Assembly (NCBI GenBank): GCA_030599095.1
Contig: JAUVOQ010000008.1
Location: forward strand, 1-45,092
Length of the DNA stretch: 45,092 bases
Source of the DNA: Candidatus Ruthturnera sp.
GTDB lineage: Bacteria > Pseudomonadota > Gammaproteobacteria > PS1 > Pseudothioglobaceae
Reading direction: 5' to 3'
Positions within the stretch are counted from its first letter, which is position 1, and every line of letters starts with the position of its first letter. The notes below the pieces were generated by a model, which did not search any database, was not told the DNA's origin, and saw only the letters and a program-made list of their open reading frames with translations. This document shows, in pieces, positions 8,731 to 16,591 of this stretch. The position numbers were made by a program, and so were the translations under genes.

Positions 8731-10046
8731 TTTTATTAACCATCCTTCGTCAGATAAAACCTTTAATTAATCTGTTTTTAATCAAAAGAACTTTAAACAA
8801 ACATACTGGAATTTTTTGGTTTCTTATATTACTATCATCACTTGTTATAGCTTTTGAAATACCCAATCCGCTGAGTTTAGAACAAGCACTCGAAATCGGC
8901 AAAAATCAAAGCCTTGAAGTGCAAAAACAACAATTAATCATCAATACAAATTTGATTGATTTGCAAGTTGCTCAGTCCAATTTTGATTTGAAAGCCAGCT
9001 TGGATTTACAACTGGCACAACGAGATCAATATTCTGATGGTATTGATGACTCATATACATTTATTCGTCTTGAGAAAACCCTATTTGAACAAAATTCTGA
9101 ACTTGGTGTGAATACCGCTCAACAAACAATTATTAGTGCCAAACAAAACCTAGCCAACCTGCAAAAAGAAAAAAATATTGATATTATGCATCGTTTCTTT
9201 GATGTGATTTTAGTTGATATGCAACTTGAAACCGTGCTTGAACGCTTGGCAATTTCTGCCATTCAAGCAGATAATGTGCAAGATGACTTTGAGATTAACA
9301 AAGCATCAGAAGTGGAATTACTTGAAAAGCAAGCCATTACCCAATTAGATGTCAGTAAACGTGTAAAAGTTGAAGCTGAGCAAATTCTCAAGCGTGCAAA
9401 ATTGGCAGATATTTTAGGTATTAATTATGAGGATCGACCTGACGATTTAATCAAGCCCAAATTAAAGCATTATTTTTCTAAACCTTTTGCCTCACTTGAC
9501 GAGTTAAGAAAAAATGCATTTAAAAATAACACCACACTACAAATCATGCACCGAGATTTATCCTCAATCAAACATCAAATTAACAGCCATAAAAACGATT
9601 ATGGCGTTGTCATTAAAGGCAATATTAGAATGGGTGAACAAGCCTATTTACGTGAGAAAAATGGCAAATTACGCCTTGGTATTAATTTAACCATGCCGCT
9701 TGGCAACGACAATACTAGGCAACAAGCCATTGCAAAACTTGGCATACAAGCCACGCAAATTGAGTTGGATATTAAACAATTTAAACAAAATTTATCCTCG
9801 CGAGTGCTGACACTTTGGCTGACACTTAACGAACTCAAACAAATACAAAAATCACTCACCACTGAACTTGATTATCGTGATTTATACCTTGAGCGCGCTA
9901 GCGCACATTATGAAATGGAGTTGGAAAGTGATATTGGAGATGCACTCACCCAGTTCACTAATACAGAATATAAATTAGCCAAAAACCAGTTTGATTTTGT
10001 GATTACTTTTGAAAAACTTGCCTTACTTACAGGAGAAACGCCATGA
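8727..10046 (+). CDS. TolC-family outer membrane efflux protein
   Basis: A 439-residue outer-membrane factor. The proposed GTG start overlaps the thioredoxin stop (GTGA), and a hydrophobic stretch at about residues 29-43 (ending V-I-A-F) acts as signal; a later start nearer this stretch is possible. The mature part has the two internally similar halves of TolC proteins, beginning with L-S-L-E-Q-A-L-E-I-G-K-N-Q-S and repeating long amphipathic helices (L-D-L-Q-L-A-Q, and later T-M-P-L-G-N-D-N-T-R-Q-Q-A). It would form a trimeric channel for export. It is coupled by a 4-base overlap to a very small adaptor-like protein, and no inner-membrane pump lies next to it, so the cargo and pump are unknown. 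Confidence 0.82.
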   Translation: MILLTILRQIKPLINLFLIKRTLNKHTGIFWFLILLSSLVIAFEIPNPLSLEQALEIGKNQSLEVQKQQLIINTNLIDLQVAQSNFDLKASLDLQLAQRDQYSDGIDDSYTFIRLEKTLFEQNSELGVNTAQQTIISAKQNLANLQKEKNIDIMHRFFDVILVDMQLETVLERLAISAIQADNVQDDFEINKASEVELLEKQAITQLDVSKRVKVEAEQILKRAKLADILGINYEDRPDDLIKPKLKHYFSKPFASLDELRKNAFKNNTTLQIMHRDLSSIKHQINSHKNDYGVVIKGNIRMGEQAYLREKNGKLRLGINLTMPLGNDNTRQQAIAKLGIQATQIELDIKQFKQNLSSRVLTLWLTLNELKQIQKSLTTELDYRDLYLERASAHYEMELESDIGDALTQFTNTEYKLAKNQFDFVITFEKLALLTGETP

Positions 10047-10519
10047 AGATTAAGTTGATGATTTTACTGTTATTTATTAGTGTAAACACACCAGCATTAG
10101 AAATATACCCACTGGTTTCTGGCGAGATTACCATGATTAAACCTGCTGGCAGTTCTGTTAAACAAGGCGATTTACTGGTACAAATTGACAATGCACAAGC
10201 AAAATTAGAACTGGACTACCTAAAAACACTACAAAAAACCTACCAGCAAAATTTTGACGACAAGCAGTTGGATCTTCAACAAACACAGGAGTTATATGAC
10301 CGTCTAGTTTCTTCACATAGGGATTTAGAAATTATACAATTGGTTTTTGATAAAGCCAAACGTGAGTTAGAAGCGCATAATATCAAAATCAAAATTGCTG
10401 AAATTGAACTGAAAAAATACCAAATTTATGCACCCATATCTGGTGCTATTAAAGCCACACCTAATTTAAGAAATGCAACTAATACCAACGCACCAAAAGT
10501 GCTAATAATTTTAGAATAA
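10043..10519 (+). CDS. Minimal HlyD/RND-type periplasmic adaptor-like protein
   Basis: A 158-residue secreted protein (signal MKIKLMILLLFISVNTPALE). The order is half lipoyl domain (V-S-G-E-I-T-M-I-K-P-A-G-S-S-V-K-Q-G-D-L-L at residues about 24-45), a coiled-coil hairpin (about 50-125), then the second half lipoyl domain (Y-A-P-I-S-G-A-I-K near 130). It ends there, without the beta-barrel and membrane-proximal domains of normal adaptors (300-400 residues). I see no frameshift continuation in the 300 bases downstream, so the short form seems genuine. It follows the TolC gene with a 4-base overlap and would contact that channel. Either a minimal adaptor or a reduced remnant that still has an intact frame. 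Confidence 0.7.
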   Translation: MKIKLMILLLFISVNTPALEIYPLVSGEITMIKPAGSSVKQGDLLVQIDNAQAKLELDYLKTLQKTYQQNFDDKQLDLQQTQELYDRLVSSHRDLEIIQLVFDKAKRELEAHNIKIKIAEIELKKYQIYAPISGAIKATPNLRNATNTNAPKVLIILE

Positions 10520-10537
10520 TTAGGGCAAAGTTATTTT

Positions 10538-10819
10538 CTAGCATTTTAATGCCGAGTTAATAATTACGCCTAGTGCAACAACGACTATTAATGAAACCAG
10601 TGCAACTTCACTATGTGTGATTAAACCAATCACAATGGTTTTATAAATATTTGACCATTGTGGGTGATTTCATTTTTGAGGCTTCAATAGCAACCTGCGT
10701 TATAAAGCCCAAAAGCCTGAGCAAAATCAGCAAAAACAAAAGTTTGATGCGGTTTACCATCAAGCATTGTCCAGTCTGATAATTTAGACAACATCTTTAA
10801 AATCAGGTTGCATGTTCAT
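10538..10819 (-). pseudogene. Relic of pterin-4a-carbinolamine dehydratase (phhB-like)
   Basis: This 300-base stretch behind hemC has no intact gene, but the minus strand reads as a decayed dehydratase in at least four pieces. M-N-M-Q-P-D-F-K-D-V-V stop. Then L-S-D-W-T-M-L-D-G-K with T-F-V-F-A-D-F-A-Q-A-F-G. Then V-A-I-E-A-S-K-M-K-S-P. Then K-T-I-V-I-G-L-I-T-H-S-E. These follow the family order (W...F-x-F-x-x-F-x-x-A...V-A-x-x-A-E...T-H), but the catalytic H-H-P is replaced by S-P, and several stops and shifts separate the parts. The enzyme recycles tetrahydrobiopterin after aromatic amino acid hydroxylation. The relic starts 3 bases after the hemC stop on the same strand, so it was probably its operon partner. 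Confidence 0.6.
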
Positions 10820-10822
10820 CTT

Positions 10823-11737
10823 TTAGACTTTTAAAATATCTTTAGCACCTAATGATATGAGTTTGTCTGCCAATTCAACACCCAAAGCCTGTGCTTGAGA
10901 AATATGACCCAAAATTTGCTCTTTTAATATCACCCCAGTGTCAACATTACCCACCAGACCTGTTAGCGTTATTTGCTCATTATCAATCAAAGCAAAGCCT
11001 GCAATTGGCACCGAACAATCGCCTTTAAGGTGTGCATTCATGGCTCGTTCTGCGATTACTCTATAGGTGGTTTCAATATCAATCAAGGGCTTAATTAGCT
11101 CTAGAATTTCTGTATCATTTTCACGAATTTCAATACCGACTGCACCTTGTCCTACGGCAGGCAAACTTTGCTGGTCGGAAATTTGTTGTTTAATTCTATA
11201 TTCAAACCCTAGACGAATAAGTCCTGCACAGGCAAGAATAATGCCATCAAATTCACCATCATCTAATTTTTTTAATCGAGTATTGACATTGCCACGCAAA
11301 TCTAGGATTTTTAAATCGCCTCGGATGGCTTTAAGTTGCACAATGCGGCGCATTGAACAAGTGCCAATTTTAGCATTTTGTGGCAAATCATCAATACTAG
11401 AAAAGTTATTGGAAACAAAGGCATCAAAGGGATTTTCACGTTTTAGAATTGCCCCTAACTCAAACCCTTTTGGTATTTCATAAGGGACATCTTTCATAGA
11501 ATGCACGGCAATATCAGCCATGCCCTTGATCATACTAACTTCTAATTCTTTAATAAACAACCCTTTTCCGCCAATTTTTGACAACGGCGAATTAAGAATT
11601 TGATCGCCCTTAGTGGTCATTGTTATCAACTCAACCGTTAAATCAGGATAAAGCCTTTCCAGTCTGGTTTTAACATGCTGAGCTTGCCATAATGCCAATG
11701 GAGATTGTCGAGTTGCAATTTTTAGGGTTTTGTTCAT
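10823..11737 (-). CDS. hemC: Hydroxymethylbilane synthase (porphobilinogen deaminase)
   Basis: A 304-residue enzyme of heme and siroheme synthesis. It links four porphobilinogen molecules into hydroxymethylbilane. Family motifs are intact: the N-terminal A-T-R-Q-S-P-L-A-L-W-Q-A segment, H-S-M-K-D-V-P near residue 80, R-R-x-x-Q-L at about 130, R-G-N-V-N-T-R-L-K-K-L, and the cysteine that carries the dipyrromethane cofactor in G-D-C-S-V-P-I-A-G near residue 240. hemD is not adjacent. The gene is divergent from the thioredoxin-argH-fmt operon, with only 30 bases between the two start codons, and a decayed phhB-like gene lies directly downstream. Confidence 0.96.
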   Translation of the reverse strand: MNKTLKIATRQSPLALWQAQHVKTRLERLYPDLTVELITMTTKGDQILNSPLSKIGGKGLFIKELEVSMIKGMADIAVHSMKDVPYEIPKGFELGAILKRENPFDAFVSNNFSSIDDLPQNAKIGTCSMRRIVQLKAIRGDLKILDLRGNVNTRLKKLDDGEFDGIILACAGLIRLGFEYRIKQQISDQQSLPAVGQGAVGIEIRENDTEILELIKPLIDIETTYRVIAERAMNAHLKGDCSVPIAGFALIDNEQITLTGLVGNVDTGVILKEQILGHISQAQALGVELADKLISLGAKDILKV

Positions 11738-11767
11738 GGTTAAAAGAGTTTATATTAAAATAGGTTT

Positions 11768-12247
11768 ATGTCTCGATTTTATCTATTACTGCTGGTGCTT
11801 GTTTCTAGTTTTACTATGTCGCAAGATTTAGCACTGCCACAGGCAAAAAACTTCTTAGAAGATGCTCAGTTAGTGCGCAAAAATAAAACGCCTATTTTAA
11901 TAATGTTTTCCATTCCTAATTGTTCTTATTGTCAAGAACTCAAACAAAAAGTCATTGTACCGATAAACGAATTGGATGAATATAAAAACAAAGTTATCAT
12001 TCGCCATGTTAATGTTGGCACACTAAAAGACATGAAGGATTTTCACAATAATGACACCAATCACGCTAGGTTTGCTTTTCAAAATGGGGTTAGTTTTTAT
12101 CCCACGGTATTTCTAGTGGATAATTATGGTGCAAACTTAGGCAAAATAGTTGGCGTACCCAGCATGGATTATTATTGGACTGAGCTTGACAAGATGATTG
12201 ACAAATCAATCACCAAACTTAAACAACAATTAGAGGCAAAATTATGA
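11768..12247 (+). CDS. Periplasmic thioredoxin-fold protein (C-S-Y-C)
   Basis: A 159-residue thioredoxin-like protein with a signal peptide (hydrophobic residues 4-18, M-S-Q at the end). The active-site C-S-Y-C is in [12 protein letters not shown] near residue 58, and a cis-proline is in F-Y-P-T-V-F-L-V-D near residue 118. Similar single-domain proteins act as periplasmic thiol reductants, for example SoxS/SoxW types in sulfur oxidisers; the partner cannot be named here. Its stop overlaps the argH start by 4 bases (ATGA), so it is the first gene of a thioredoxin-argH-fmt operon. It is one of three exported thioredoxin-fold proteins in the window. Confidence 0.75.
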   Translation: MSRFYLLLLVLVSSFTMSQDLALPQAKNFLEDAQLVRKNKTPILIMFSIPNCSYCQELKQKVIVPINELDEYKNKVIIRHVNVGTLKDMKDFHNNDTNHARFAFQNGVSFYPTVFLVDNYGANLGKIVGVPSMDYYWTELDKMIDKSITKLKQQLEAKL

Positions 12248-13683
12248 CCAGTGACACACAAAACAAGCGACACAAAGCGGTCCTCAAGGAGTCTAAGCAG
12301 ACAGCACAAACCAACCAATCTTGGGGCGGGCGTTTTAGCGAACCAACAGATGAATTTGTTAAGAATTTTGGTGCATCAATATTTTTTGACAAGATTTTAG
12401 CACCTTACGATATTCAAGGCTCAATTGCTCATACCACCATGTTGCAAGAAGTTGGTTTGCTCACTGAAAATGAAAAAGATCAAATTATTAAAGGTCTTGA
12501 GAAAATTCTAAGTGAAATCAAAACTGGTGAATTTAAGTGGTCAGTAACACTTGAAGATGTGCATATGAATATTGAGGCACGTTTGGTTAAAATGATTGGC
12601 AATGCAGGCAAAAAACTGCACACAGGGCGCTCTCGCAATGACCAAATTGCCACCGATATTCGCCTTTATTTACGCAGTCAAGTTGATGATATTACAAGCG
12701 AAATTAAACGCTTACAACTGGCACTAACTGATTTAGCCGAAAAAGAGGCAAATACAATCATGCCTGGCTTTACTCATCTTCAAGCCGCACAACCCATCAG
12801 TTTTGGTCATCACATGATGGCTTATTTTGAAATGCTCACGCGCGATGTAGAGCGATTGTTTGATTGTCGCAAGCGTATCAACTCAATGCCACTAGGTTCA
12901 GCCGCATTAGCAGGCACCACTTATCCGATTAAACGCATGCGTACGGCTGAATTATTGGGCTTTGAACGTATTTGCCTTAATTCACTTGATGGCGTCAGTG
13001 ATCGAGATTTTGCCATTGAATTTTTATCCACAGCAAGCATTATTATGATGCATCTTTCACGTTTTTCAGAAGAGTTGATTTTATGGTCAAGTGTACAATT
13101 TAATTTTATCGAATTGCCTGATAGTTTTTGCACAGGTTCATCCATCATGCCGAATAAGAAAAACCCAGATGTGCCTGAATTGGTTCGTGGAAAAACAGGC
13201 CGTGTGTATGGCAATTTGACCGCACTGCTCACGATTATGAAATCTCAACCACTGGCTTATAACAAAGACAATCAAGAAGACAAAGAACCATTATTTGATA
13301 CAGTTGACACCTTAAAAGCCTGTTTGCGTGTGTTTGCAGACATGGTGCCAACCATTCAAACCAAGCGTGATAATATGTATCAATCAACCAAACAAGGCTA
13401 CACCACAGCCACTGATTTAGCTGATTATTTAGTCAACAAAGGCTTGCCCTTTAGAGATGCACACGAAGTGGTTGGAAAATCGGTTGCTTACGGCATTGAA
13501 CAACAAAAAGATTTAAGCGAGCTTAATTTGGAAGAATTGCAAGCCTTTGATGGACGTATTAAAAACGATGTATTTAAAATACTCTCACTGGAAAACTCAT
13601 TAAATGCCCGCAACCACCTAGGCGCAACAAGCCCTAACCAAGTCAAAAAAGCCATCAAAATAGCAAGAGAAACTTTAAAATAA
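12244..13683 (+). CDS. argH: Argininosuccinate lyase
   Basis: A 479-residue enzyme that splits argininosuccinate into arginine and fumarate, the last step of arginine synthesis. The fumarase/aspartase-family signature [11 protein letters not shown] lies near residue 300. The H-T-G-R-S-R-N-D-Q segment (near 125) and [12 protein letters not shown] (near 174) are also intact. The first 30 or so residues are a basic, polar extension before the usual start region W-G-G-R-F-S; a later in-frame start cannot be excluded, but the ATGA overlap with the upstream gene supports the one given. fmt starts 1 base inside the stop (TAATG). Confidence 0.96.
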   Translation: MTSDTQNKRHKAVLKESKQTAQTNQSWGGRFSEPTDEFVKNFGASIFFDKILAPYDIQGSIAHTTMLQEVGLLTENEKDQIIKGLEKILSEIKTGEFKWSVTLEDVHMNIEARLVKMIGNAGKKLHTGRSRNDQIATDIRLYLRSQVDDITSEIKRLQLALTDLAEKEANTIMPGFTHLQAAQPISFGHHMMAYFEMLTRDVERLFDCRKRINSMPLGSAALAGTTYPIKRMRTAELLGFERICLNSLDGVSDRDFAIEFLSTASIIMMHLSRFSEELILWSSVQFNFIELPDSFCTGSSIMPNKKNPDVPELVRGKTGRVYGNLTALLTIMKSQPLAYNKDNQEDKEPLFDTVDTLKACLRVFADMVPTIQTKRDNMYQSTKQGYTTATDLADYLVNKGLPFRDAHEVVGKSVAYGIEQQKDLSELNLEELQAFDGRIKNDVFKILSLENSLNARNHLGATSPNQVKKAIKIARETLK

Positions 13684-14645
13684 TGCACGCCAAAAGTACT
13701 GATTTCAAAGTGCGCATTGTTTTTGCAGGCACGCCTGAGTTTTCAGTCAGCCTCTTAGAAGCACTCATTAACGCCAAACATGATATTATTGGCGTATATT
13801 GCCAACCTGATCGTCCTAAAGGTCGTGGAAGAGTATTAACAGCCTGCCCTGTTAAAGAAAAAGCACTAGAACGTCACTTAAACATTTTTCAACCTGAAAA
13901 CTTAAAAGACGATAAAACCCAACAAACCTTAGCCAAACTCAATGCAGATGTGATGGTAGTTGTGGCTTACGGGCAAATATTGCCTGCTAAAATTCTTAGT
14001 ATACCCAAATATGGCTGCCTTAATATCCATGGCTCATTATTACCACGTTGGCGTGGCGCAGCCCCTATTCAACGTGCAATTTTGGCGGGTGATAAAACCA
14101 CGGGTATTGGCATTATGCAAATGAATGAAGGCTTAGATACGGGCGATATCTTACTTGAAAAAACCTGTCCAATCACACACACCGATACGGCACAATCTCT
14201 ACATGACAAACTGGCTAAACTTGGCTCTAACGCCATTGTCGAAGTTTTGAATAATCTTGATAATTTATCACCAACAGTGCAAAGTGAAAACAACGCCACT
14301 TACGCTAAAAAACTCAAAAAAGACGAATCTTGGATTGATTGGACTCAAAGTGCCATACAAATTAACCAACAAATTAGAGCATTTAATCCCTACCCTATCG
14401 CCCAAACCCATGCATCAAGTAATAGGTTTGATGCTAAAGTTCTACGTATTTTATCTGCCTCTGTAGTCATGGCAAACGGTAATCACAACCCAGGCAATAT
14501 TATTAAACACAACAAACAAGCATGTATTGTTGCCACTGGAGATGGTGCACTCAGTCTGGAAACCCTACAACTTCCAGGTAAAAAAATGCTCAACATTAAA
14601 GATTTTAGTAATGCCTATACGCTTACTCAGTTATTTTCGGATTAA
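13683..14645 (+). CDS. fmt: Methionyl-tRNA formyltransferase
   Basis: A 320-residue enzyme that formylates initiator Met-tRNA using 10-formyltetrahydrofolate. The N-terminal catalytic domain begins R-I-V-F-A-G-T-P-E-F, and the folate-binding active site reads N-I-H-G-S-L-L-P-R-W-R-G-A-A-P-I near residue 115, followed by M-N-E-G-L-D-T-G-D. The C-terminal domain (from about 210) holds R-A-F-N-P-Y-P. The first nine residues precede the normal start, but the TAATG overlap with argH supports the ATG given. The usual partner def is absent here. The 3' end overlaps the convergent polysaccharide deacetylase gene by 23 bases. Confidence 0.95.
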   Translation: MHAKSTDFKVRIVFAGTPEFSVSLLEALINAKHDIIGVYCQPDRPKGRGRVLTACPVKEKALERHLNIFQPENLKDDKTQQTLAKLNADVMVVVAYGQILPAKILSIPKYGCLNIHGSLLPRWRGAAPIQRAILAGDKTTGIGIMQMNEGLDTGDILLEKTCPITHTDTAQSLHDKLAKLGSNAIVEVLNNLDNLSPTVQSENNATYAKKLKKDESWIDWTQSAIQINQQIRAFNPYPIAQTHASSNRFDAKVLRILSASVVMANGNHNPGNIIKHNKQACIVATGDGALSLETLQLPGKKMLNIKDFSNAYTLTQLFSD

Positions 14646-15615
14646 TCCACTGAATGCTGTGCCAGTAATGTCTGCCTTTTTGTCCACTGGGCATGGTGCA
14701 ATTGTATTTATTGCGTCTACTGGTTAGAGGTTTTTTAGCAATAACTTCAACCTTTTTATTGCCTTGCCAAATCACGTTCACCCCACCACTGGCAAAACAA
14801 TTAAAGTTGATTATTTGATGCTGGCTTGGCACTTGAGTAAATTCTAGTGTTAATTTGGGTGGGTTTTGAGTGAATATTGGGTTGATTTCTTTGGTTTTAA
14901 CGGGCATTGCCAAGGCGTTTACTTTGGTTTTAAAACTTGGCATTTGGGCAAAACTTGCCGCCATTGGAAAGCGTGGTAGACTTTGTTTGTTACTCATGGG
15001 TGAAACCACCCCAGAATATTGTCCAAATGCGATATAACCCATGTCTTTAATCTGTTTTAATATGTCTAAACTTGCTTCTCCATAAGGATAAGCGAAGACT
15101 TTATCAATCTTACCCAGTTCTTGATTGAGTCGGTTTTGTGCCCGCTGAATTTGTGCCTGAATTTGCACTTTGTCCAAATCAAGAAAATGTGCATGGCTGG
15201 TGCCATGGCTATAAAATGCCATGGTTTTGCCTTGAATATCACGCATTTTTTGCCAAGTCATCATTGCCTTGTATTTATGGTCAATCGAATCTGTTGCTAC
15301 AAAAACACTCATTGACATTTGATATTTTTGCAAAAGTGGATAGGCATTTTCTGCAATTGATTGATAAGCATCATCAGCCGTTAAAACCACGCATTTATTT
15401 GGCAAACTATTACCATCTAGGCGCTCAAGCATTGTTTTTAGGCTTAATACTTCAAAATCATTGGCTTGTAAATATTGCAAGTGCTGTTCAAATAATTTAG
15501 GGCTGACACTGGTTGATTTAGACGTGATATCAGAAAAATGATGATACAACAAAACCACACAACTATTAGCGCTTGCCCATGATGAAAACAATATCAATAC
15601 AATAAATTTAAGCAC
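14623..15615 (-). CDS. Secreted polysaccharide deacetylase family protein
   Basis: A NodB-homology protein of about 330 residues. GTG 15615 is chosen as start because GGGG lies 6-9 bases upstream and it gives a compact signal peptide ending S-S-W-A-S-A; earlier ATGs at 15654 or 15663 would overlap trmL by about 50 bases. The V-V-L-T-A-D-D-A-Y segment corresponds to the first NodB motif (normally T-F-D-D-G), and Y-S-H-G-T-S-H gives the two metal-binding histidines with three residues between them. The catalytic site therefore looks mostly intact. Family members remove acetyl groups from glycans such as peptidoglycan or exopolysaccharide. A beta-rich extension follows after about residue 230. 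It lies behind trmL and converges on fmt. Confidence 0.78.
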   Translation of the reverse strand: MLKFIVLILFSSWASANSCVVLLYHHFSDITSKSTSVSPKLFEQHLQYLQANDFEVLSLKTMLERLDGNSLPNKCVVLTADDAYQSIAENAYPLLQKYQMSMSVFVATDSIDHKYKAMMTWQKMRDIQGKTMAFYSHGTSHAHFLDLDKVQIQAQIQRAQNRLNQELGKIDKVFAYPYGEASLDILKQIKDMGYIAFGQYSGVVSPMSNKQSLPRFPMAASFAQMPSFKTKVNALAMPVKTKEINPIFTQNPPKLTLEFTQVPSQHQIINFNCFASGGVNVIWQGNKKVEVIAKKPLTSRRNKYNCTMPSGQKGRHYWHSIQWINPKITE

Positions 15616-16069
15616 TTTTAGCCCCTTTAAAGCCGATTTGTCGCCAAGCTTCATACGCCACAATAGAGGCGCAATTTGACAAATTTAAACTACGAGACCC
15701 ATCTTGCATCGGTAAAGTAATGCCTTGGTATTGGTTTAGTATATTTTTTGGAAGTCCTCTGGTTTCTGGACCTAAAAGTAATGAATCATCCGTTTGGTAT
15801 TTAACGTCTGTATAGATGGTTTTAACTTTTGAACTAACTGCAAACAACCTTTTAGGTTTCGCCCTTTCCAAATAATCATCAAAATTGTTATATTCACTGA
15901 CGCACATAAGTTCCTTATAGTCCAACCCCGCCCTGCGTAATTTTTTATCCTCCATTTCAAAACCATAAGGCTTGATGAGATGTAAGTTTGCACCTATATT
16001 GGCACACAAGCGAATAATAGCACCAGTATTGTTGGGTATTTCAGGCTCAAACAGCACTAAATTTAACAT
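15608..16069 (-). CDS. trmL: tRNA (cytidine/uridine-2'-O-)-methyltransferase TrmL
   Basis: A 153-residue SPOUT-class methyltransferase that modifies the ribose of position 34 in tRNA-Leu isoacceptors. The trefoil-knot motifs are present: N-L-V-L-F-E-P-E-I-P-N-N-T-G at the start, L-L-G-P-E-T-R-G-L-P near residue 98, and S-R-S-L-N-L-S-N-C near 127. Length is typical. It is divergent from clpB, with 79 bases between, which hold a heat-shock-type promoter for clpB. The stop overlaps the downstream deacetylase GTG by 8 bases. Confidence 0.94.
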   Translation of the reverse strand: MLNLVLFEPEIPNNTGAIIRLCANIGANLHLIKPYGFEMEDKKLRRAGLDYKELMCVSEYNNFDDYLERAKPKRLFAVSSKVKTIYTDVKYQTDDSLLLGPETRGLPKNILNQYQGITLPMQDGSRSLNLSNCASIVAYEAWRQIGFKGAKSA

Positions 16070-16086
16070 AATATTTTATTTTGGTA

Positions 16087-16114
16087 CTTGAAATGCATCA
16101 ATCATCCCATAGAT
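16087..16114 (+). promoter_or_regulatory. Sigma-32-type heat-shock promoter of clpB
   Basis: CTTGAAA (16087-16093) and CCCATAGAT (16106-16114) are separated by 12 bases. This fits the RpoH consensus CTTGAAA / CCCATnT. It lies about 35 bases ahead of the clpB ATG, the expected position for a heat-shock gene. It directly supports heat-inducible control of clpB. Confidence 0.78.
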
Positions 16115-16148
16115 AACCATTCACACATTATAAAAACACGACAAACCT

Positions 16149-16556
16149 ATGAATATTGATAAACTAACTGCTCAATTTCAGCAAGATTTAGGTGTTGCAC
16201 AATCCATCGCTATTGCGAAAAATAATAGCGCCATAGAAGCAGTACATGTTCTAAGTGCCATGTTGCAAAACACCGATAGTAGTGTTGGTAATTTACTACT
16301 CAGCACTAATATTGATATTCAAAAACTCAAACAAGACATTGATAAAGAAATTAATACATTAGCCACAATTAGCCACCCAAACGGTGATTTTAATATTTCT
16401 CAAAATCTATTACGCCTATTAAATACAGCTGAAAAAATAGCCACCGATAAGAACGATACATATTTATCAACTGAACTATTGTTATTGGCGATTATCAAAG
16501 GCAATGACACAGCCACAAAACTATTAAAAACTGCTGGTGCAATGAGACAAGTTTAA
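16149..16556 (+). CDS. clpB: ClpB, N-terminal domain fragment (gene split by frameshift)
   Basis: A 135-residue open frame holding the ClpB N domain (repeat region with [12 protein letters not shown] and [11 protein letters not shown]), which helps bind aggregated substrates. It ends early at G-A-M-R-Q-V stop. One extra T in GTTTAAACC (about 16551-16559) would continue it as [14 protein letters not shown] into the next frame without any gap. The ClpB frame therefore has a clean 1-nt lesion and no lost sequence. It is transcribed from the sigma-32-type promoter upstream. On its own this piece has no ATPase and would be a free N domain, if stable. Confidence 0.85.
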   Translation: MNIDKLTAQFQQDLGVAQSIAIAKNNSAIEAVHVLSAMLQNTDSSVGNLLLSTNIDIQKLKQDIDKEINTLATISHPNGDFNISQNLLRLLNTAEKIATDKNDTYLSTELLLLAIIKGNDTATKLLKTAGAMRQV

Positions 16557-16591
16557 ACCAAGCAATTGATAACCTTAGAGGAGGCGAAAAC

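Noticed and set aside
11067-11483. 138-residue open frame on the plus strand
   Set aside because: It is fully antisense to hemC, whose motifs are complete, and has no start signal or recognisable domain.
15138-15500. 120-residue open frame on the plus strand
   Set aside because: It lies opposite the polysaccharide deacetylase gene and shows no domain or start signal.
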